From assembly GCF_018305005.1 (NCBI RefSeq), contig NZ_JAGQEG010000046.1, positions 1 through 44,438 of the forward strand: a DNA stretch of 44,438 bases. Reading direction: 5' to 3'. Shown here piece after piece: positions 8,831-19,879 of this stretch. The notes beneath the pieces are model-generated. The model was given only the letters and a program-made list of their open reading frames with translations, searched no databases and was not told the origin of the DNA. This DNA is from Collimonas silvisoli. GTDB taxonomy: Bacteria > Pseudomonadota > Gammaproteobacteria > Burkholderiales > Burkholderiaceae_D. How positions within the stretch are numbered: the stretch's first letter is position 1; the number at the start of each line of letters is the position of its first letter. The position numbers and the translations under genes are program-made.

Positions 8831-9890
8831 TATCTTTTTCGGTAAGCTGTTGCGGGAACTGTTTCATGGATTTTTCCAGAGACCGGATTTTCTCACGCAT
8901 TGCATTCAGATTGCGTACCAAAGCAGCAGATTTTTCCCAATCGCCGTGTTTCGCAATCGGATAAAAACCGGTGTATTGGCCCGGCTCGGTAATCGAGCGC
9001 AATGCCAGCGTACCCGCTGACACATGCACATGATCGACGATGGTAATGTGGCCATGGATCATCGCCGCCCCGCCTATCGAGCAATATTTACCGATTTTGG
9101 CGCTGCCGGCGATGCCGGCGCAAGCTGCAATCGCAGTATGGGCGCCGATATGGCAGTTATGGGCGATCTGGATTTGATTATCCAGCTTGACCCCTTCTTC
9201 AATCACGGTATCGGCCAATGCGCCACGGTCGATGGTGGTGTTGGCGCCGATTTCGACGTCGTCGCCGATCAGGACCCGGCCGGTTTGAGGAATCTTGATC
9301 CAGACCCCGCCGTCATTGGCAAAACCGAAACCATCGGCGCCGATCACCACACCGGAATGGATAATGGCGCGCCGGCCGATCTGGCAGGCGTCATAGATCG
9401 TGACATTGGGATACAGGCAACTTCCTGCGCCGACGCCGACGTCCCGGCCAATCACACAGCCTGCCTCGATCCGGACATTTTCGCCAATCGCAGCGCCGGC
9501 GCCGACCACCACGTTGGCGCCAATGTAAGCAGTCGGTGCGACATGGGCGGCAGGATCGACATGCGCTGCCGGATGAATTCCGGGAGCGACAGGAATAGCC
9601 TTTTTTGCAGAAAAGAGCTGCGCCGCCCTTGCAAAATAGGCATAGGGATTAGCAGCGACAATACGTGCGCCGTGATAATCGGCGCCGACCACAGCATCAT
9701 CTGCCGCAGACAAAATGATAGCCGCCGCCTGCGTTTGCGATACCTGGGAACGGAACTTGGGATTGGACAGAAAGGTGATCTGTGATGCGCTGGCGTCGCT
9801 CAGTGGCGCGATGCCGGATACCTGGATATCCGCATCACCGATCAATTGGCCACCCAAGCTTTCGACCAATTCTTTTAGCCGAATGCTCAT
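8823..9890 (-). CDS. lpxD: UDP-3-O-(3-hydroxyacyl)glucosamine N-acyltransferase
   Basis: 355 aa, normal length. It is the third enzyme of lipid A synthesis, N-acylating UDP-3-O-acyl-GlcN. The N-terminal uridine-binding domain (about 1-100) includes [16 protein letters not shown]. The left-handed beta-helix follows ([20 protein letters not shown] onward) with the catalytic His in [12 protein letters not shown]. The C-terminal helix contains [20 protein letters not shown], the trimer coiled coil. The gene follows skp/ompH by 22 bp and overlaps fabZ. Confidence 0.97.
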   Translation of the reverse strand: MSIRLKELVESLGGQLIGDADIQVSGIAPLSDASASQITFLSNPKFRSQVSQTQAAAIILSAADDAVVGADYHGARIVAANPYAYFARAAQLFSAKKAIPVAPGIHPAAHVDPAAHVAPTAYIGANVVVGAGAAIGENVRIEAGCVIGRDVGVGAGSCLYPNVTIYDACQIGRRAIIHSGVVIGADGFGFANDGGVWIKIPQTGRVLIGDDVEIGANTTIDRGALADTVIEEGVKLDNQIQIAHNCHIGAHTAIAACAGIAGSAKIGKYCSIGGAAMIHGHITIVDHVHVSAGTLALRSITEPGQYTGFYPIAKHGDWEKSAALVRNLNAMREKIRSLEKSMKQFPQQLTEKDNE

Positions 9891-9912
9891 ACTGTGGCCT
9901 TAACAGAATTTG

Positions 9913-10440
9913 TTATTTATTAAGAATCTTCAACACTTTGTCAGTGATATCGATACGCGGGCTGACATACACCCCGCCTTCCTGGAACACCATATCGTAT
10001 TTTTCCGCCTCGGCAATCTGCTTGATCGCCTTGGTCGAACGTTCCAGCACAATCGCCAGTTCTTCGTTGCGACGCTGGTTCAGATCTTCGCGGAACTCAC
10101 GTTGTTTGCGTTGAAAATCCTTGTCCAGATCGCTCAACTCGCGTTGGCGCTTGATCCGCTCGGATTCCGAAATCACCGCCGAATCCTTGTCCAGCTTGTC
10201 TGCCATGCCTTTCAAGCGGGCAGCCAGATCTTGCAGATCTTTGTCACGCTTGGAAAACTCGGCTTCGATTTTGGTTTGTGCGGTCTTGGCCGGCGTCGCT
10301 TCGCGCAAAATGCGCTCGCTGCTGACGAAGGCGATTTTCGACCCTTCTTCAGCATGCACCGCTGCGGCCGACAATAAGCACATTGCCAGCAAACCAGCCG
10401 ATGGCAATGATGTAAAAGTTTTAATTAGAGATTTCAACAC
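9913..10440 (-). CDS. skp: Periplasmic OmpH/Skp family chaperone
   Basis: About 175 aa. It is a periplasmic trimeric chaperone that carries unfolded outer-membrane proteins to BamA, encoded next door. The N-terminus LKSLIKTFTSLPSAGLLAM leads to an AAAVHAEE signal-peptidase site. The mature part begins SKIAFVSSERILREA and continues as a long charged helical hairpin (about 45-150). The frame is open to 10512, but the GTG at 10440 (or the TTG three bases on) is preferred: GGAG lies just upstream and the signal peptide then starts correctly. It lies 81 bp after bamA. Confidence 0.9.
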   Translation of the reverse strand: MLKSLIKTFTSLPSAGLLAMCLLSAAAVHAEEGSKIAFVSSERILREATPAKTAQTKIEAEFSKRDKDLQDLAARLKGMADKLDKDSAVISESERIKRQRELSDLDKDFQRKQREFREDLNQRRNEELAIVLERSTKAIKQIAEAEKYDMVFQEGGVYVSPRIDITDKVLKILNK

Positions 10441-10521
10441 TATTCTCCGCAATTCAAATGATGCAACTTGTGCATTATGCCATTCTTGCCAGGATCTGCA
10501 ATCATGCAGCATCCCGACGAT

Positions 10522-12900
10522 TTAGAAACCGGTGCCGAGCTGGAACTGGAACGACTGCTGCTTGTCGGTCGGCTTTGCGTTCAAAGGCTTGCCGTAACTG
10601 ATTTTCAACGGACCGATAGGCGATACCCAGCTCAAACCGATACCGGTAGAGTAACGCAACTCGCTCAACTGCATCGGCGACTTGTCGGCATACACCTGGC
10701 CGCCATCGAGGAAGGTGAACCAGCGCAAGGTGCGATCGTTGCCGGAACCAGGGAACGGGAATTGCGCTTCCAGATTACCGAACAAGCGTGACGCGCCACC
10801 CATCGAATCGCCGTACTGGTCGCGGTTGGTGCCAACACCCAGGGTCGAGCCTTCAAAACCGCGCACGGTGCCGATACCGCCGGCATAGTAGTTCTTGAAC
10901 ACTGGGAACGGCTTGCCGCCGATGCCGCGGCCATAGTCGATTTCACCGTTCGCGGCCAGAGTCACAGCATTGCTGAACAAGGGCTGGAAGTACTGGTGCT
11001 GATAGCTTGCGCGGTAATAGCGCAAGGTACCGACCGCGGAAACTTCAAGTGTGGCGCGCTGGTAACGTCCTTTGGTCGGCACCAGTGCGCTGTCGCGGCT
11101 ATCGCGCTGCCAGGCTGCCGTCAGCGGGAAACTGTTGGTAGTTGCATTCGACGGGCTGGAGAGCACCTTGTAACCCAGGCCGCTGTCGACCAGTTGGCCG
11201 TTACCGAAGTCGCTGACATATTGCTGATAAAGCAGCGGGCTGGAGGCGTCGGCTTTCACGTTGGTGTTTTCCACACCGACGCCGAAGAACACCGTGTCCA
11301 GTTCCGAGAACGGCACGCCGAACTTGATATCGCTACCGATGGTCCGCACCTTGTAGTCGCCGGTGGTGTACTGCGATGGACGCACGGTACGGTAGTAGAC
11401 GTCGTAGGTACGGCTGATGCCGTCATCGGTAAAGTAGGGATTGGTTTGCGACAGCGCAACCACCCGCGAGTAGCTGCTGGTATTGACATCCAGGCCGATG
11501 GTATTACCGCTGCCGAAAGCATTCTGCTGCTGGATCGAACCGGACAAACTCAATTTATCTGTCTGCGAAAAACCGGCGCCAACCTGGATATTACCGGTCG
11601 GCTTCTCGGTGACCGCCATGTTGATATCCACCTGATCGGAAGTGTTCGGCACTTCCGGCGTTTCGATGGCGACGTCCTTGAAATAGCCAAGGCGGTCAAC
11701 CCGGTCGCGCGAAAGCTTGATCTTCGAACCGTCGTACCAGGAATCTTCAAACTGACGGAATTCGCGGCGCACCACTTCATCGCGCGTCTTGGTATTGCCG
11801 GCAACGTTGATATGGCGCACGTACACGCGCTTGCCAGGATCGACCAGAATGGTAAACGCTACTTCTTTGGTTTCGCGATTCAAATCCGGATTGGCGTTGA
11901 CGTTCGCAAACGCATAGCCGAAATTACCCAGCCGCTCCGACATCTTCTTGGTGCTGTTGTTGAGCTTTTCGCCGTTGAAGACGTCGCCCTTTTTCAGCTC
12001 CATCAGCGCGCTGAGTTCGCTCTCACGGCCAAACATCTCGCCTTCCATCTTGATGTCGGAAACCTTGTACTTCTCACCTTCATTGATATTGACGGTGATG
12101 TAGATATCTTTCTTGTCCGGGGTGATCGAAACCTGAGTCGACTCCACTTGCATTTCGATATAGCCGCGATTCAGGTAATACGAACGCAAGGTTTCGATAT
12201 CGCCCGACAATTTCTCTTTCGCATACTGGTCCGCCTTGGTGTACCAGGTAAACCAGCCCGGCGAACGCAGTTTTATCTGATCGCGCAGAGTGCTGTCGGA
12301 AAATGCCTTGTTGCCGACGAAACGGATTTCCTTGATGCGCGATACTTCGCCTTCGTCCACCGCAAACGTCACGTTGACCCGGTTACGTTCGATAGGCGTG
12401 ACGGTAGTAGTCACTTTCATGCCGTACAGGCCGCGTGACAGATATTGTTTCTTCAATTCCTGCTCGGCGCGATCGACCTGGGCTTTATCGAAAATGCGCG
12501 ATTCGCCAACGCCGATTTCCTTCAATGCCTTGGTCAACTGGTCTTTATCGAATTCCTTGATGCCCGAAAAATCGACGCCGGCAATTGACGGCCGTTCTTC
12601 CACCATGACCACCAGCACGTCGCCTTCGGACTCGACCCGGACATCCTTGAAGAAGCCGGTTGCATACAGAGCTTTAATCGCTGCAGTCCCTTTCTCATCG
12701 GTGAAGGTCTCACCGACACGCACCGGCAGGTAACTGAAAACGGTACCCGCCTCGGTACGTTGAATCCCCTCGATGCGGATATCCTTGACCACAAACGGCT
12801 GTACCGCCAGCGCTTGGCCCGAACACAGGGCAAAGGCAGCAGCAGCAATCAAACGACGGGGAAGAATCGACAAAGGGAAGTGCTCAGAATGTAATTTCAT
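10522..12900 (-). CDS. bamA: Outer membrane protein assembly factor BamA
   Basis: 792 aa Omp85-family protein, the core of the complex that folds beta-barrels into the outer membrane. There is a signal peptide (LPRRLIAAAAFALCSGQALA) and then five POTRA domains beginning PFVVKDIRIEGIQRTEAGTV (to about residue 440). The C-terminal 16-strand barrel contains the conserved VRGF motif (GTVRGFEGSTLG) and ends LGTGF, with the aromatic terminal residue of barrel proteins. The ATG at 12900 is preferred to the upstream GTG at 12936 because it directly gives the signal peptide. It lies between rseP and skp, the usual order. Confidence 0.96.
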   Translation of the reverse strand: MKLHSEHFPLSILPRRLIAAAAFALCSGQALAVQPFVVKDIRIEGIQRTEAGTVFSYLPVRVGETFTDEKGTAAIKALYATGFFKDVRVESEGDVLVVMVEERPSIAGVDFSGIKEFDKDQLTKALKEIGVGESRIFDKAQVDRAEQELKKQYLSRGLYGMKVTTTVTPIERNRVNVTFAVDEGEVSRIKEIRFVGNKAFSDSTLRDQIKLRSPGWFTWYTKADQYAKEKLSGDIETLRSYYLNRGYIEMQVESTQVSITPDKKDIYITVNINEGEKYKVSDIKMEGEMFGRESELSALMELKKGDVFNGEKLNNSTKKMSERLGNFGYAFANVNANPDLNRETKEVAFTILVDPGKRVYVRHINVAGNTKTRDEVVRREFRQFEDSWYDGSKIKLSRDRVDRLGYFKDVAIETPEVPNTSDQVDINMAVTEKPTGNIQVGAGFSQTDKLSLSGSIQQQNAFGSGNTIGLDVNTSSYSRVVALSQTNPYFTDDGISRTYDVYYRTVRPSQYTTGDYKVRTIGSDIKFGVPFSELDTVFFGVGVENTNVKADASSPLLYQQYVSDFGNGQLVDSGLGYKVLSSPSNATTNSFPLTAAWQRDSRDSALVPTKGRYQRATLEVSAVGTLRYYRASYQHQYFQPLFSNAVTLAANGEIDYGRGIGGKPFPVFKNYYAGGIGTVRGFEGSTLGVGTNRDQYGDSMGGASRLFGNLEAQFPFPGSGNDRTLRWFTFLDGGQVYADKSPMQLSELRYSTGIGLSWVSPIGPLKISYGKPLNAKPTDKQQSFQFQLGTGF

Positions 12901-12960
12901 TAGCGATCGTTTTTTATCAATGTCCTTGCCTGCCACGATTGTCAGACAAGAGAGCAGAAC

Positions 12961-14328
12961 TTAAAATATGAGCCGAACGATGTCGTTAAACATGGCGACC
13001 ATCATCAACATCATCAGAATACCGATACCCGCGCGCTGTGCAATTGCACCAACCCGCTCAGGAATGGGGCGTCCAGTCAAAACTTCCAGCGAATAATACA
13101 GCAAATGGCCACCATCTAGAACCGGAATGGGCAGCAAATTCATGACGCCCAGACTGATGCTGATGAAGGCAATAAAGCTCAAATAGCTGAATGCGCCGAT
13201 ACGCGCAGTCTGGCCTGCGTAGTCGGCAATGGTGATAGGACCGGTGATATTTTTCCAGGAAACCTCGCCAATCACCATTTTACCCAACATCTTGAGGGTC
13301 AAGATACTGCCGTCCCAGGTCCGCTGGGCGCCCTTGGCCAGCGCTTGCAGCGGCGGGCTGCTGATCAGGATCATTTCCGGCGCCATAGGCATTTCGACTT
13401 TAATCAGGCCGATTTGCCCATTTTTGCCGGCTTGCGCTTGCGGCGTCACGCTCAAAGTGAAGCTATTGCCGTTTCGCAGACCAGCAATACTCAGCGGCTT
13501 GCCCGGCGATGCATTGACCTTATCGACGAAAGCGACGCCGTCGGCAACCGGCTCACCGTTGACGCTGGTGATCAGATCGCCTTCGCGCAAGCCGGCCTGC
13601 ATGGCAGGGCCGCCCGGCAGAATTTTGCCCAGCACAGCCTTGGCGCGCGCCAGCTTGATGCCTAATTTGCCAAGATAATCGCCTTCAAGATCCTTAGCGG
13701 TCAAGCCGCCTATCGGCAAATTGACCGTATCAAGCAAATTGCCGCCCGAAGGGCCGGGATTTGGCTTGCGGATATCGAGCTTGATCGGCGTCTTGTCGAT
13801 AACTCCCTGCATCACTTTCCAGCGCAACTCGGACCAGGCCTGGATCGCTTCGCCGTTCACCGCTGTAATTAATTCGTCGCCGCGCAAACCTGCCTGATAG
13901 GCTGCAGTCTGTTCGGCGACGGCGCGCACTCTTGGCGTCGGCTCCATTTCGCCATAACTGTACAAGCCGGCAAATAATAAAATGGCAAGAACGAAATTGG
14001 CGAGCGGACCAGCGGCCACGATCGCCATGCGCCGCCATACCGACTGGTTGGTAAATTCGCGCTTCAGTTCTTGCGGCGACAAACCGCTCACGTCTTGCTC
14101 GCGAGCATCGAGCATCTTGACGTAGCCGCCCAAAGGCAGAATCGAAATAGCCCATTCGGTCTGATCGGGACCAAACCTGCGCGAGAAAATGATCTTTCCC
14201 ATCCCCACCGAAAAGCGCAGCACCTTGACGCCGCACAAACGCGCGACCCAATAATGGCCAAGCTCGTGGATGATGACCAGCGAGCCGAGTGCGACAACAA
14301 ATGCGAGGAGTGTTTGCAGGAAGGCCAT
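12961..14328 (-). CDS. rseP: RIP metalloprotease RseP (site-2 protease)
   Basis: 455 aa inner-membrane zinc protease that cleaves anti-sigma factor within the membrane during the envelope stress response and removes signal-peptide remnants. The first membrane helix holds the zinc site HELGH (His21, Glu22, His25). Two periplasmic PDZ domains follow (PTPRVRAVAEQTAAYQAGL and GKILPGGPAMQAGLREGD). The C-terminal helices contain NLLPIPVLDGGHLLYY, which supplies the third zinc ligand. It is 6 bp downstream of dxr and 60 bp upstream of bamA, fitting its role in outer-membrane protein stress. Confidence 0.96.
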   Translation of the reverse strand: MAFLQTLLAFVVALGSLVIIHELGHYWVARLCGVKVLRFSVGMGKIIFSRRFGPDQTEWAISILPLGGYVKMLDAREQDVSGLSPQELKREFTNQSVWRRMAIVAAGPLANFVLAILLFAGLYSYGEMEPTPRVRAVAEQTAAYQAGLRGDELITAVNGEAIQAWSELRWKVMQGVIDKTPIKLDIRKPNPGPSGGNLLDTVNLPIGGLTAKDLEGDYLGKLGIKLARAKAVLGKILPGGPAMQAGLREGDLITSVNGEPVADGVAFVDKVNASPGKPLSIAGLRNGNSFTLSVTPQAQAGKNGQIGLIKVEMPMAPEMILISSPPLQALAKGAQRTWDGSILTLKMLGKMVIGEVSWKNITGPITIADYAGQTARIGAFSYLSFIAFISISLGVMNLLPIPVLDGGHLLYYSLEVLTGRPIPERVGAIAQRAGIGILMMLMMVAMFNDIVRLIF

Positions 14329-14334
14329 TACGTA

Positions 14335-15507
14335 CTATGCGATCAGGAAAGAGTGAAGCGTTTGACGCGCGAGAAGATCCTGCTCAAGCAAGGAATCGAT
14401 ATCGCTTACCGCGCACAGCGGCAATTTATCCATGGTGCGCGCTATCAATTGATCGATCATGCGAAACCCGATTTTTCCCTCTAGAAAAGCTTGGACAGCG
14501 ATTTCATTCGCGGCGTTCAATATTGTTGCAGCCGAACCACCGGCTCGCAATGCATCATACGCGAGTTTCAAACAAGGAAAGCGCTGCAGGTCGGGCCGGC
14601 TGAATTGTAACTGCCCGACCACGGTCAGATCGAGCGGATTGACGCCGGACGCCATCCGCTCCGGATAAGCAAGCGCGTAGGCGATCGGGGTACGCATATC
14701 GGGGTTGCCCAATTGCGCCAGGACCGAACCGTCAACATAAGAAACCATCGAGTGAATCACGCTTTGCGGATGAATCACCACCTCGATCTGTTCAGCCGAG
14801 GCGCCGAACAGCCAATGCGCCTCGATTACTTCCAGGCCCTTATTCATCATGGTCGCGGAATCGACCGAAATCTTGCGCCCCATGACCCAGTTCGGATGGG
14901 CAATCGCTTCTTCTGGCGTGACGGAACCCAGCGTCTCCACCGCCCGGTTCAAAAACGGGCCGCCGGATGCGGTCAGCAAGATCTTCTCGACCCCAAGCGC
15001 GGCTGGCTGGCGCTGATAATCATGCGGCAGGCACTGGAAAATCGCGTTGTGCTCGCTGTCGATAGGCAACAGCAAGGCGCCGCTTTGCTTCACCGCATCG
15101 ATAAACAACTGGCCCGACATGACCAAGGCTTCCTTGTTCGCCAGCAGGATTTTTTTGCCGGCCTTGGCGGCTGCCAAAGTCGGCGCCAGACCTGCAGCCC
15201 CGACGATAGCCGCCATCACCGTATGACAGGCTTCGGCACTGGCCACCTGGCATAGCGCCGCATCGCCGTACAGCACTTCAATCGCAGGCGCTTTGTCCCG
15301 CAGCAAGGCGCTCAACTGCTGCGCCGCGGCAGCGCTGCCGACCACCGCCAGCTGCGGCTTGAAGCGCAGGCATTGCTCCGCCAGTTGTTCGACCCGGCTG
15401 TGCGCGGTCAGGGCATATACCGAATAGCGTTCAGGATGACGCGCCAGCACATCCAGCGTCGACATGCCGATCGAACCGGTGGAGCCGAGAATAGTAATAT
15501 TTTGCAT
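14335..15507 (-). CDS. dxr: 1-deoxy-D-xylulose 5-phosphate reductoisomerase
   Basis: 390 aa, normal length. It converts DXP to MEP, the committed step of the non-mevalonate isoprenoid pathway, and so supplies the C5 units used by UppS nearby. The NADPH-binding start is [17 protein letters not shown]. The metal and substrate sites appear as [25 protein letters not shown] and the catalytic-loop region [21 protein letters not shown]. The ATG at 15507 is preferred to an upstream TTG at 15522, which would overlap cdsA. It is 5 bp after cdsA. Confidence 0.96.
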   Translation of the reverse strand: MQNITILGSTGSIGMSTLDVLARHPERYSVYALTAHSRVEQLAEQCLRFKPQLAVVGSAAAAQQLSALLRDKAPAIEVLYGDAALCQVASAEACHTVMAAIVGAAGLAPTLAAAKAGKKILLANKEALVMSGQLFIDAVKQSGALLLPIDSEHNAIFQCLPHDYQRQPAALGVEKILLTASGGPFLNRAVETLGSVTPEEAIAHPNWVMGRKISVDSATMMNKGLEVIEAHWLFGASAEQIEVVIHPQSVIHSMVSYVDGSVLAQLGNPDMRTPIAYALAYPERMASGVNPLDLTVVGQLQFSRPDLQRFPCLKLAYDALRAGGSAATILNAANEIAVQAFLEGKIGFRMIDQLIARTMDKLPLCAVSDIDSLLEQDLLARQTLHSFLIA

Positions 15508-15512
15508 ACGAC

Positions 15513-16337
15513 CTAAAACCAAAAACTTAATAAGGCGGCCACGGGCAATACCGGGATCAGCGCATCGACGCGGTCCAGCACACCGCCGTGACCAGGCAGC
15601 AGATTACTGCTGTCCTTGACGCCGGCCCGGCGTTTCAGCAGCGATTCGAACAAATCGCCGGCGACACTGGCGGCTACCAGCACTGTGGTTGCCGCCAGCA
15701 ATCCAGCCCAACCCCAGCTAGCCAGCAAACGCATCGGGAAAGTCTCGGCCAGCGCTGGCGCCAGGCTAAACCCGAATACCATGATCAGCACTAGAATCCA
15801 GCCGCCGAGCGCCCCTTCCCAGGATTTGCCAGGAGAAATCGAAGGCGCCAGCTTGTGCCGGCCGAATGCCTTGCCGGAAAAATAGGCGCCGATATCGGCT
15901 ACCCAGACGATCACCAGGACCGACAACAGATACAGCGGCGACTGATGAAACAGCACCACAATCGCCAGGAAGCAGCCAAAAATCGCGAGGGCGTAACTGC
16001 CGGCAACCAGCCGATTGCCAAGGCTGGTCAAGGGCGGCAGACCCAGGCCCAACGCCGGCACAAAGCGCAAACACCAAATTGCCACGCAGAGTACAAACAG
16101 TAAACGAATATTGGGGCCGCTGCCGGTGTACATGATGGCGGCAAACAAGGCCAGGGCAGCCAGCCCCCAGGCCAGAGCGGCTTTGGCGGAAGCGCCGAAG
16201 ATCCTGGCGCTTTCCCAAATGGCTGCGGCAAAAAAGAGTGTCGAGACGACGACGAATGCGGGGAAATAATTGAAGTACAAAATCGGCAGCAAGACTGCCA
16301 ATAACAACAGAGCCGTGATGACACGCGTTCTTAACAT
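15513..16337 (-). CDS. cdsA: Phosphatidate cytidylyltransferase
   Basis: 274 aa integral membrane enzyme that makes CDP-diacylglycerol from phosphatidate and CTP for phospholipid synthesis. Multiple hydrophobic helices start at the N-terminus ([14 protein letters not shown]). The family signature lies near the C-terminus: [20 protein letters not shown], preceded by [19 protein letters not shown]. It overlaps uppS by one base (TGATG), so it is translationally coupled, and precedes dxr by 5 bp. Confidence 0.95.
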   Translation of the reverse strand: MLRTRVITALLLLAVLLPILYFNYFPAFVVVSTLFFAAAIWESARIFGASAKAALAWGLAALALFAAIMYTGSGPNIRLLFVLCVAIWCLRFVPALGLGLPPLTSLGNRLVAGSYALAIFGCFLAIVVLFHQSPLYLLSVLVIVWVADIGAYFSGKAFGRHKLAPSISPGKSWEGALGGWILVLIMVFGFSLAPALAETFPMRLLASWGWAGLLAATTVLVAASVAGDLFESLLKRRAGVKDSSNLLPGHGGVLDRVDALIPVLPVAALLSFWF

Positions 16338-17101
16338 CAGGAAGCCTGTTCCAGCAATTGCGCGCTGGTGCGTCCAAAACGGCGCTCTCGTTGCTGATAG
16401 GAGGCAATCGCCTTGTCCAGCTCTTCGGCGCCGAAATCCGGCCAGTAGGTGTCGGTAAAGTAGAGTTCGCTATACGCCAGCTGCCAAAGCAGGAAATTGG
16501 AAATGCGTTGCTCGCCGCCGGTACGAATAAACAGATCCGGCTCAGGCGCATAGGCCATGGCCAGGTGCTGCGCCAGTTCCTCTTCGGAAAACGCGGCAGC
16601 ATCTTGGCCTGCCGCTCCGCGTGCAGCCAGCATTTTTTGCACTGCCTGCATCACATCCCAGCGGCCGCCGTAGTTGGCGCAGACGGTGACAGTCATGGCC
16701 GTGTTGCCGGCTGTCTTACGCTCAGCGTTATCGATCATTTGCTGCAGCTTGTCATCGAAGCGGCTTAAATCGCCGACCACTTTCAGACGAATGCCGTTGG
16801 CGTGCATCTTACCCACTTCACGCTCCAGCGCCACCATGAACAAACGCATCAGCAACGACACTTCGTCGGCCGGCCGGCGCCAGTTTTCCGAGCTGAAGGC
16901 GAACAGCGTCAGATATTCGACACCGCGCACAGCGCAGGCTTCGACCACCGCGCGCACTGCTTCAACGCCCTTGCCGTGGCCGGCGACACGCGGCAAAAAG
17001 CGGCCGGTCGCCCAGCGGCCGTTGCCGTCCATGATAATGGCAACGTGCCGTGGCACGGTTGAGCTTGCCGGCAGCGATTGCGTGGAACTTGTATGGGCCA
17101 T
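16337..17101 (-). CDS. uppS: Undecaprenyl diphosphate synthase (cis-prenyltransferase)
   Basis: 254 aa. It condenses isopentenyl diphosphate units onto farnesyl diphosphate to give the C55 carrier for peptidoglycan and O-antigen. The signature [13 protein letters not shown] contains catalytic Asp25, followed by [10 protein letters not shown] and [14 protein letters not shown]. The C-terminal signature [20 protein letters not shown] is also present. It lies 43 bp after frr and overlaps cdsA by one base, the classical frr-uppS-cdsA-dxr order. Confidence 0.97.
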   Translation of the reverse strand: MAHTSSTQSLPASSTVPRHVAIIMDGNGRWATGRFLPRVAGHGKGVEAVRAVVEACAVRGVEYLTLFAFSSENWRRPADEVSLLMRLFMVALEREVGKMHANGIRLKVVGDLSRFDDKLQQMIDNAERKTAGNTAMTVTVCANYGGRWDVMQAVQKMLAARGAAGQDAAAFSEEELAQHLAMAYAPEPDLFIRTGGEQRISNFLLWQLAYSELYFTDTYWPDFGAEELDKAIASYQQRERRFGRTSAQLLEQAS

Positions 17102-17144
17102 AGATAATGAAATAAGAAAATGGAGAGCGGCAGATCGGCAGCAC

Positions 17145-17705
17145 TTACACCGTCAGGATCTCTTTTTCTTTATCGATCACTTGCTTGTCGATTTCAGCCA
17201 CGAACTTGTCGGTCAGTTTCTGGATCTCATCCTGAGCACGACGTTCGTCGTCTTCCGAGCATTCCTTGTCCTTGACCAGCTTCTTCAAGCCTTCGTTAGC
17301 GTCGCGCCGGATATTGCGAACTGCAATTTTCGCATCCTCGGCCTCACCCTTGACCAGCTTCACCATTTCCTTGCGGCGCTCTTCCGTCAGCGGCGGCGTC
17401 GGCACCCGGATCATTTCGCCTTGGGTGGATGGATTAAGGCCCAGATCGGATTCGCGGATGGCCTTCTCGACCACTGCAATCATTTTCTTTTCCCAAGGCT
17501 GTACGCCGATAGTACGCGCATCGATCAAAGTCACGTTGGCAACCTGGCTCAGATTGGTTGCGCTACCGTAGTAATCCACCATGATGTGATCGAGAATCCC
17601 GGTGTGGGCGCGGCCGGTACGTACTTTCGCCAGATCGGCGCGCAGAGTCTCAAGCGACTTTTGCATTCTTAGATCGGTATTCTTTTTAACGTCAGCAATG
17701 CTCAT
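17145..17705 (-). CDS. frr: Ribosome recycling factor
   Basis: 186 aa, usual length. With EF-G it splits the post-termination ribosome. The protein shows the RRF three-helix bundle pattern: [20 protein letters not shown] at the start, then [40 protein letters not shown] and the C-terminal helix [21 protein letters not shown] good AGGAGAG ribosome binding site precedes the ATG. pyrH ends 113 bp upstream; the spacer is AT-rich and may hold a promoter, but none was firmly identified. Confidence 0.97.
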   Translation of the reverse strand: MSIADVKKNTDLRMQKSLETLRADLAKVRTGRAHTGILDHIMVDYYGSATNLSQVANVTLIDARTIGVQPWEKKMIAVVEKAIRESDLGLNPSTQGEMIRVPTPPLTEERRKEMVKLVKGEAEDAKIAVRNIRRDANEGLKKLVKDKECSEDDERRAQDEIQKLTDKFVAEIDKQVIDKEKEILTV

Positions 17706-17818
17706 GCTGCTCTCCTCTTCGAAAACGAGTGATTTTTAAATTGAGTAATACTTAACTTATTCAATACAGGCAATCTGCACAAGCTATTTGCGCAATTATT
17801 GCAAATTACATAAATAAT

Positions 17819-18535
17819 TTAAACGTGCACCAATGTTCCTTCATCCTCGCCCAAAATGACACGCCTCAACGCGCCCGGCTTGATGATGGAAAACACCTTG
17901 ATCGGCAGTTTCTGGTCGCGGCACAGAGCAAACGCTGTGGCATCCATGACTTGCAGATGCTTGGTGATTGCCTCATCGAAAGTGATGTGCGAATAACGCG
18001 TTGCCGTTGGATCTTTATTTGGATCCGCGCTATAGACGCCGTCAACCTTGGTCGCCTTCAAAACGATTTCCGCGCCGATTTCCGAACCGCGCAATGCCGC
18101 TGCAGTGTCGGTGGTAAAAAACGGATTACCGGTACCCGCTGCAAAAATGACAATTTTATCTTCTTCCAGATATTGCAGCGCTTTAGGCCGCACATAAGGC
18201 TCTACTACCTGTTCGATGCTGATTGCCGACATCACACGGGCAGTGATGCCAACCTGGCGCATGGCGTCTGCCAACGCCAGCGAATTCATCACCGTCGCCA
18301 GCATCCCCATATAGTCGGCGGTGGCGCGATCCATGCCCTGTGCACCTGGCGCCACGCCGCGGAAAATATTGCCGCCGCCGATCACGATCGCCAGTTCAAC
18401 GCCTAATTTGGCCACTTCGGCAACATCCGCAACCATACGCTCAATCGTTGCACGATTGATGCCATAGGCGTCGTCGCCCATCAGAGCCTCACCGGAGAGT
18501 TTCAGGAGAACACGCTTATAAGCTGGTTTTGTCAT
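17819..18535 (-). CDS. pyrH: UMP kinase
   Basis: 238 aa amino-acid-kinase-fold enzyme, hexameric in the family. It phosphorylates UMP to UDP with ATP and is feedback-regulated by UTP and GTP in relatives. Motifs: [16 protein letters not shown] at the N-terminus, [32 protein letters not shown], and the ATP site region [18 protein letters not shown] followed by [13 protein letters not shown]. The frame is open to 18631, but the ATG at 18535 gives the family N-terminus; the extra 32 residues look untranslated. It sits between tsf (with an intrinsic terminator between) and frr. Confidence 0.95.
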   Translation of the reverse strand: MTKPAYKRVLLKLSGEALMGDDAYGINRATIERMVADVAEVAKLGVELAIVIGGGNIFRGVAPGAQGMDRATADYMGMLATVMNSLALADAMRQVGITARVMSAISIEQVVEPYVRPKALQYLEEDKIVIFAAGTGNPFFTTDTAAALRGSEIGAEIVLKATKVDGVYSADPNKDPTATRYSHITFDEAITKHLQVMDATAFALCRDQKLPIKVFSIIKPGALRRVILGEDEGTLVHV

Positions 18536-18760
18536 GGTCTGGGCCCCTTGTGGCTTTCCGATTGATATATGTGTATTAGTCAATGCCTGGCTGAAGGACT
18601 GCAGCGCCATTGTCAGGCCAAACTGCAGCAAAATCCACTATCAGCGCGATTTACAATGCTCAGCGCCGACTCCTGCGACTTTCCACTGCCCGGGTTACGG
18701 AGCAGCGATTCAGCAAGGCATTCCTTAGTCCTTGGCTCGCGAAGAAAATTCCTCAGAGCC

Positions 18761-18784
18761 AAAAAAACGGGCCTTTCGGCCCGT
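18761..18784 (-). terminator. Intrinsic terminator after tsf
   Basis: On the minus strand, 9 bp past the tsf stop, the stem ACGGGCC and GGCCCGT closes a GAAA tetraloop and is followed by seven T. This is a textbook rho-independent terminator. It should separate rpsB-tsf transcription from the pyrH-frr operon, at least in part. Confidence 0.88.
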
Positions 18785-18792
18785 ATTCTTGC

Positions 18793-19674
18793 TTACGCCT
18801 GCTTGGCCGCAGCAACCGTCGCTGCAACTTCTGCAGCGAAGTCATCTTGTTTCTTCTCGATGCCTTCACCGACCACAAACATGGTGAACGACTTAACGCT
18901 GGTATTCGTTGCTTTCAGCATTTGTTCAACAGTTTGCTTGTCGTTCTTGACGAAAGTCTGATTCAGCAAGGAAACTTCCTTCAGGAATTTCTGCACCGAA
19001 CCTTCGATCATCTTGGCCGCGATATCCGCAGGCTTGCCGGATTCAGCCGCCTTCAGAGTGGCTACCGAACGCTCTTTCTCGATCAGTTCGGCAGGCACCT
19101 GGTCCGACGACAGGGAAACCGGCTTCATCGCCGCAATGTGCATGGCCACGTCTTTACCGACTTGTTCGTCAGCGCCGTCGTAGTCAACCATCACGCCGAT
19201 ACGTGTGCCGTGCAGGTAAGAAACCAGCTTGGCGGCAGTATCGAAACGTGTGAAACGGCGAATCGACATGTTCTCGCCGATACGGCCGATCAAGGCGGCA
19301 CGAACCGTCTCAACGGTGCTACCGTCGAGCGGCAGAGCCGACAAGGCAGCGACGTCGGCCGGATTGTTTTCTGCAACCAGCTTGGCGCAAGCATTTGCCA
19401 AAGCCAGGAAATCGTCGTTCTTGGTCACGAAGTCGGTTTCGCAGTTGACTTCCACCAGGGCGCCAACGCCGCCGGCGATATACGCTGCAACCACGCCTTC
19501 GGCGGTCACGCGGGAAGCGGCCTTGGAAGCCTTGCCGCCCAGTTTCACGCGCAGAATTTCTTCTGCTTTGTCCATGTCGCCGGCCGCTTCGGTCAACGCT
19601 TTTTTGCATTCCATCATAGGCGCATCAGTCTTTGCGCGCAGTTCGCCTACCAGTGCTGCTGTAATTGCCGCCAT
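18793..19674 (-). CDS. tsf: Elongation factor Ts
   Basis: 293 aa nucleotide-exchange factor for EF-Tu. The N-terminal UBA-like domain ([20 protein letters not shown], then [19 protein letters not shown]) is followed by the EF-Tu-contact motif [15 protein letters not shown] near residue 79. Two dimerisation subdomains follow, with the Mg-related DVAMHIAA segment and [12 protein letters not shown] in the second. TAGGAG precedes the ATG. It lies downstream of rpsB, from which an intrinsic terminator separates it. Confidence 0.97.
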   Translation of the reverse strand: MAAITAALVGELRAKTDAPMMECKKALTEAAGDMDKAEEILRVKLGGKASKAASRVTAEGVVAAYIAGGVGALVEVNCETDFVTKNDDFLALANACAKLVAENNPADVAALSALPLDGSTVETVRAALIGRIGENMSIRRFTRFDTAAKLVSYLHGTRIGVMVDYDGADEQVGKDVAMHIAAMKPVSLSSDQVPAELIEKERSVATLKAAESGKPADIAAKMIEGSVQKFLKEVSLLNQTFVKNDKQTVEQMLKATNTSVKSFTMFVVGEGIEKKQDDFAAEVAATVAAAKQA

Positions 19675-19819
19675 ACTATTCTCCTAACAGTTGGCGCTGT
19701 GCCGGTGATCCGCGGCTGCCGTGCAGTGCAAGGGCAGTCCATTCGACAACCGGCTTTCCAGCGCCATCATTCAAAATATATTCAGGTATAAATTCGGGTA
19801 AAACACAAGCAAGTGATAC

Positions 19820-19848
19820 AAAAAAAGGGGCAACCACGCCCCCTTTTT
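19820..19848 (-). terminator. Intrinsic terminator/attenuator between rpsB and tsf
   Basis: On the minus strand, AAAAAGGGGGC and GCCCCTTTTT pair around a short GTGGTT loop and end in a T run. It lies about 30 bp past the rpsB stop and 145 bp before tsf. The A run on the other side makes it potentially bidirectional. In the rpsB-tsf operons of other bacteria a partial terminator at this place lowers tsf relative to rpsB; the same role here is inference. Confidence 0.8.
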
Positions 19849-19879
19849 ATTCTGAAGTATGAGACCTCAGATTGAAGGC

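Noticed and set aside
10996-12438. A 480-codon open frame opposite bamA
   Set aside because: Antisense shadow of bamA codon usage; no ribosome binding site and no family features.
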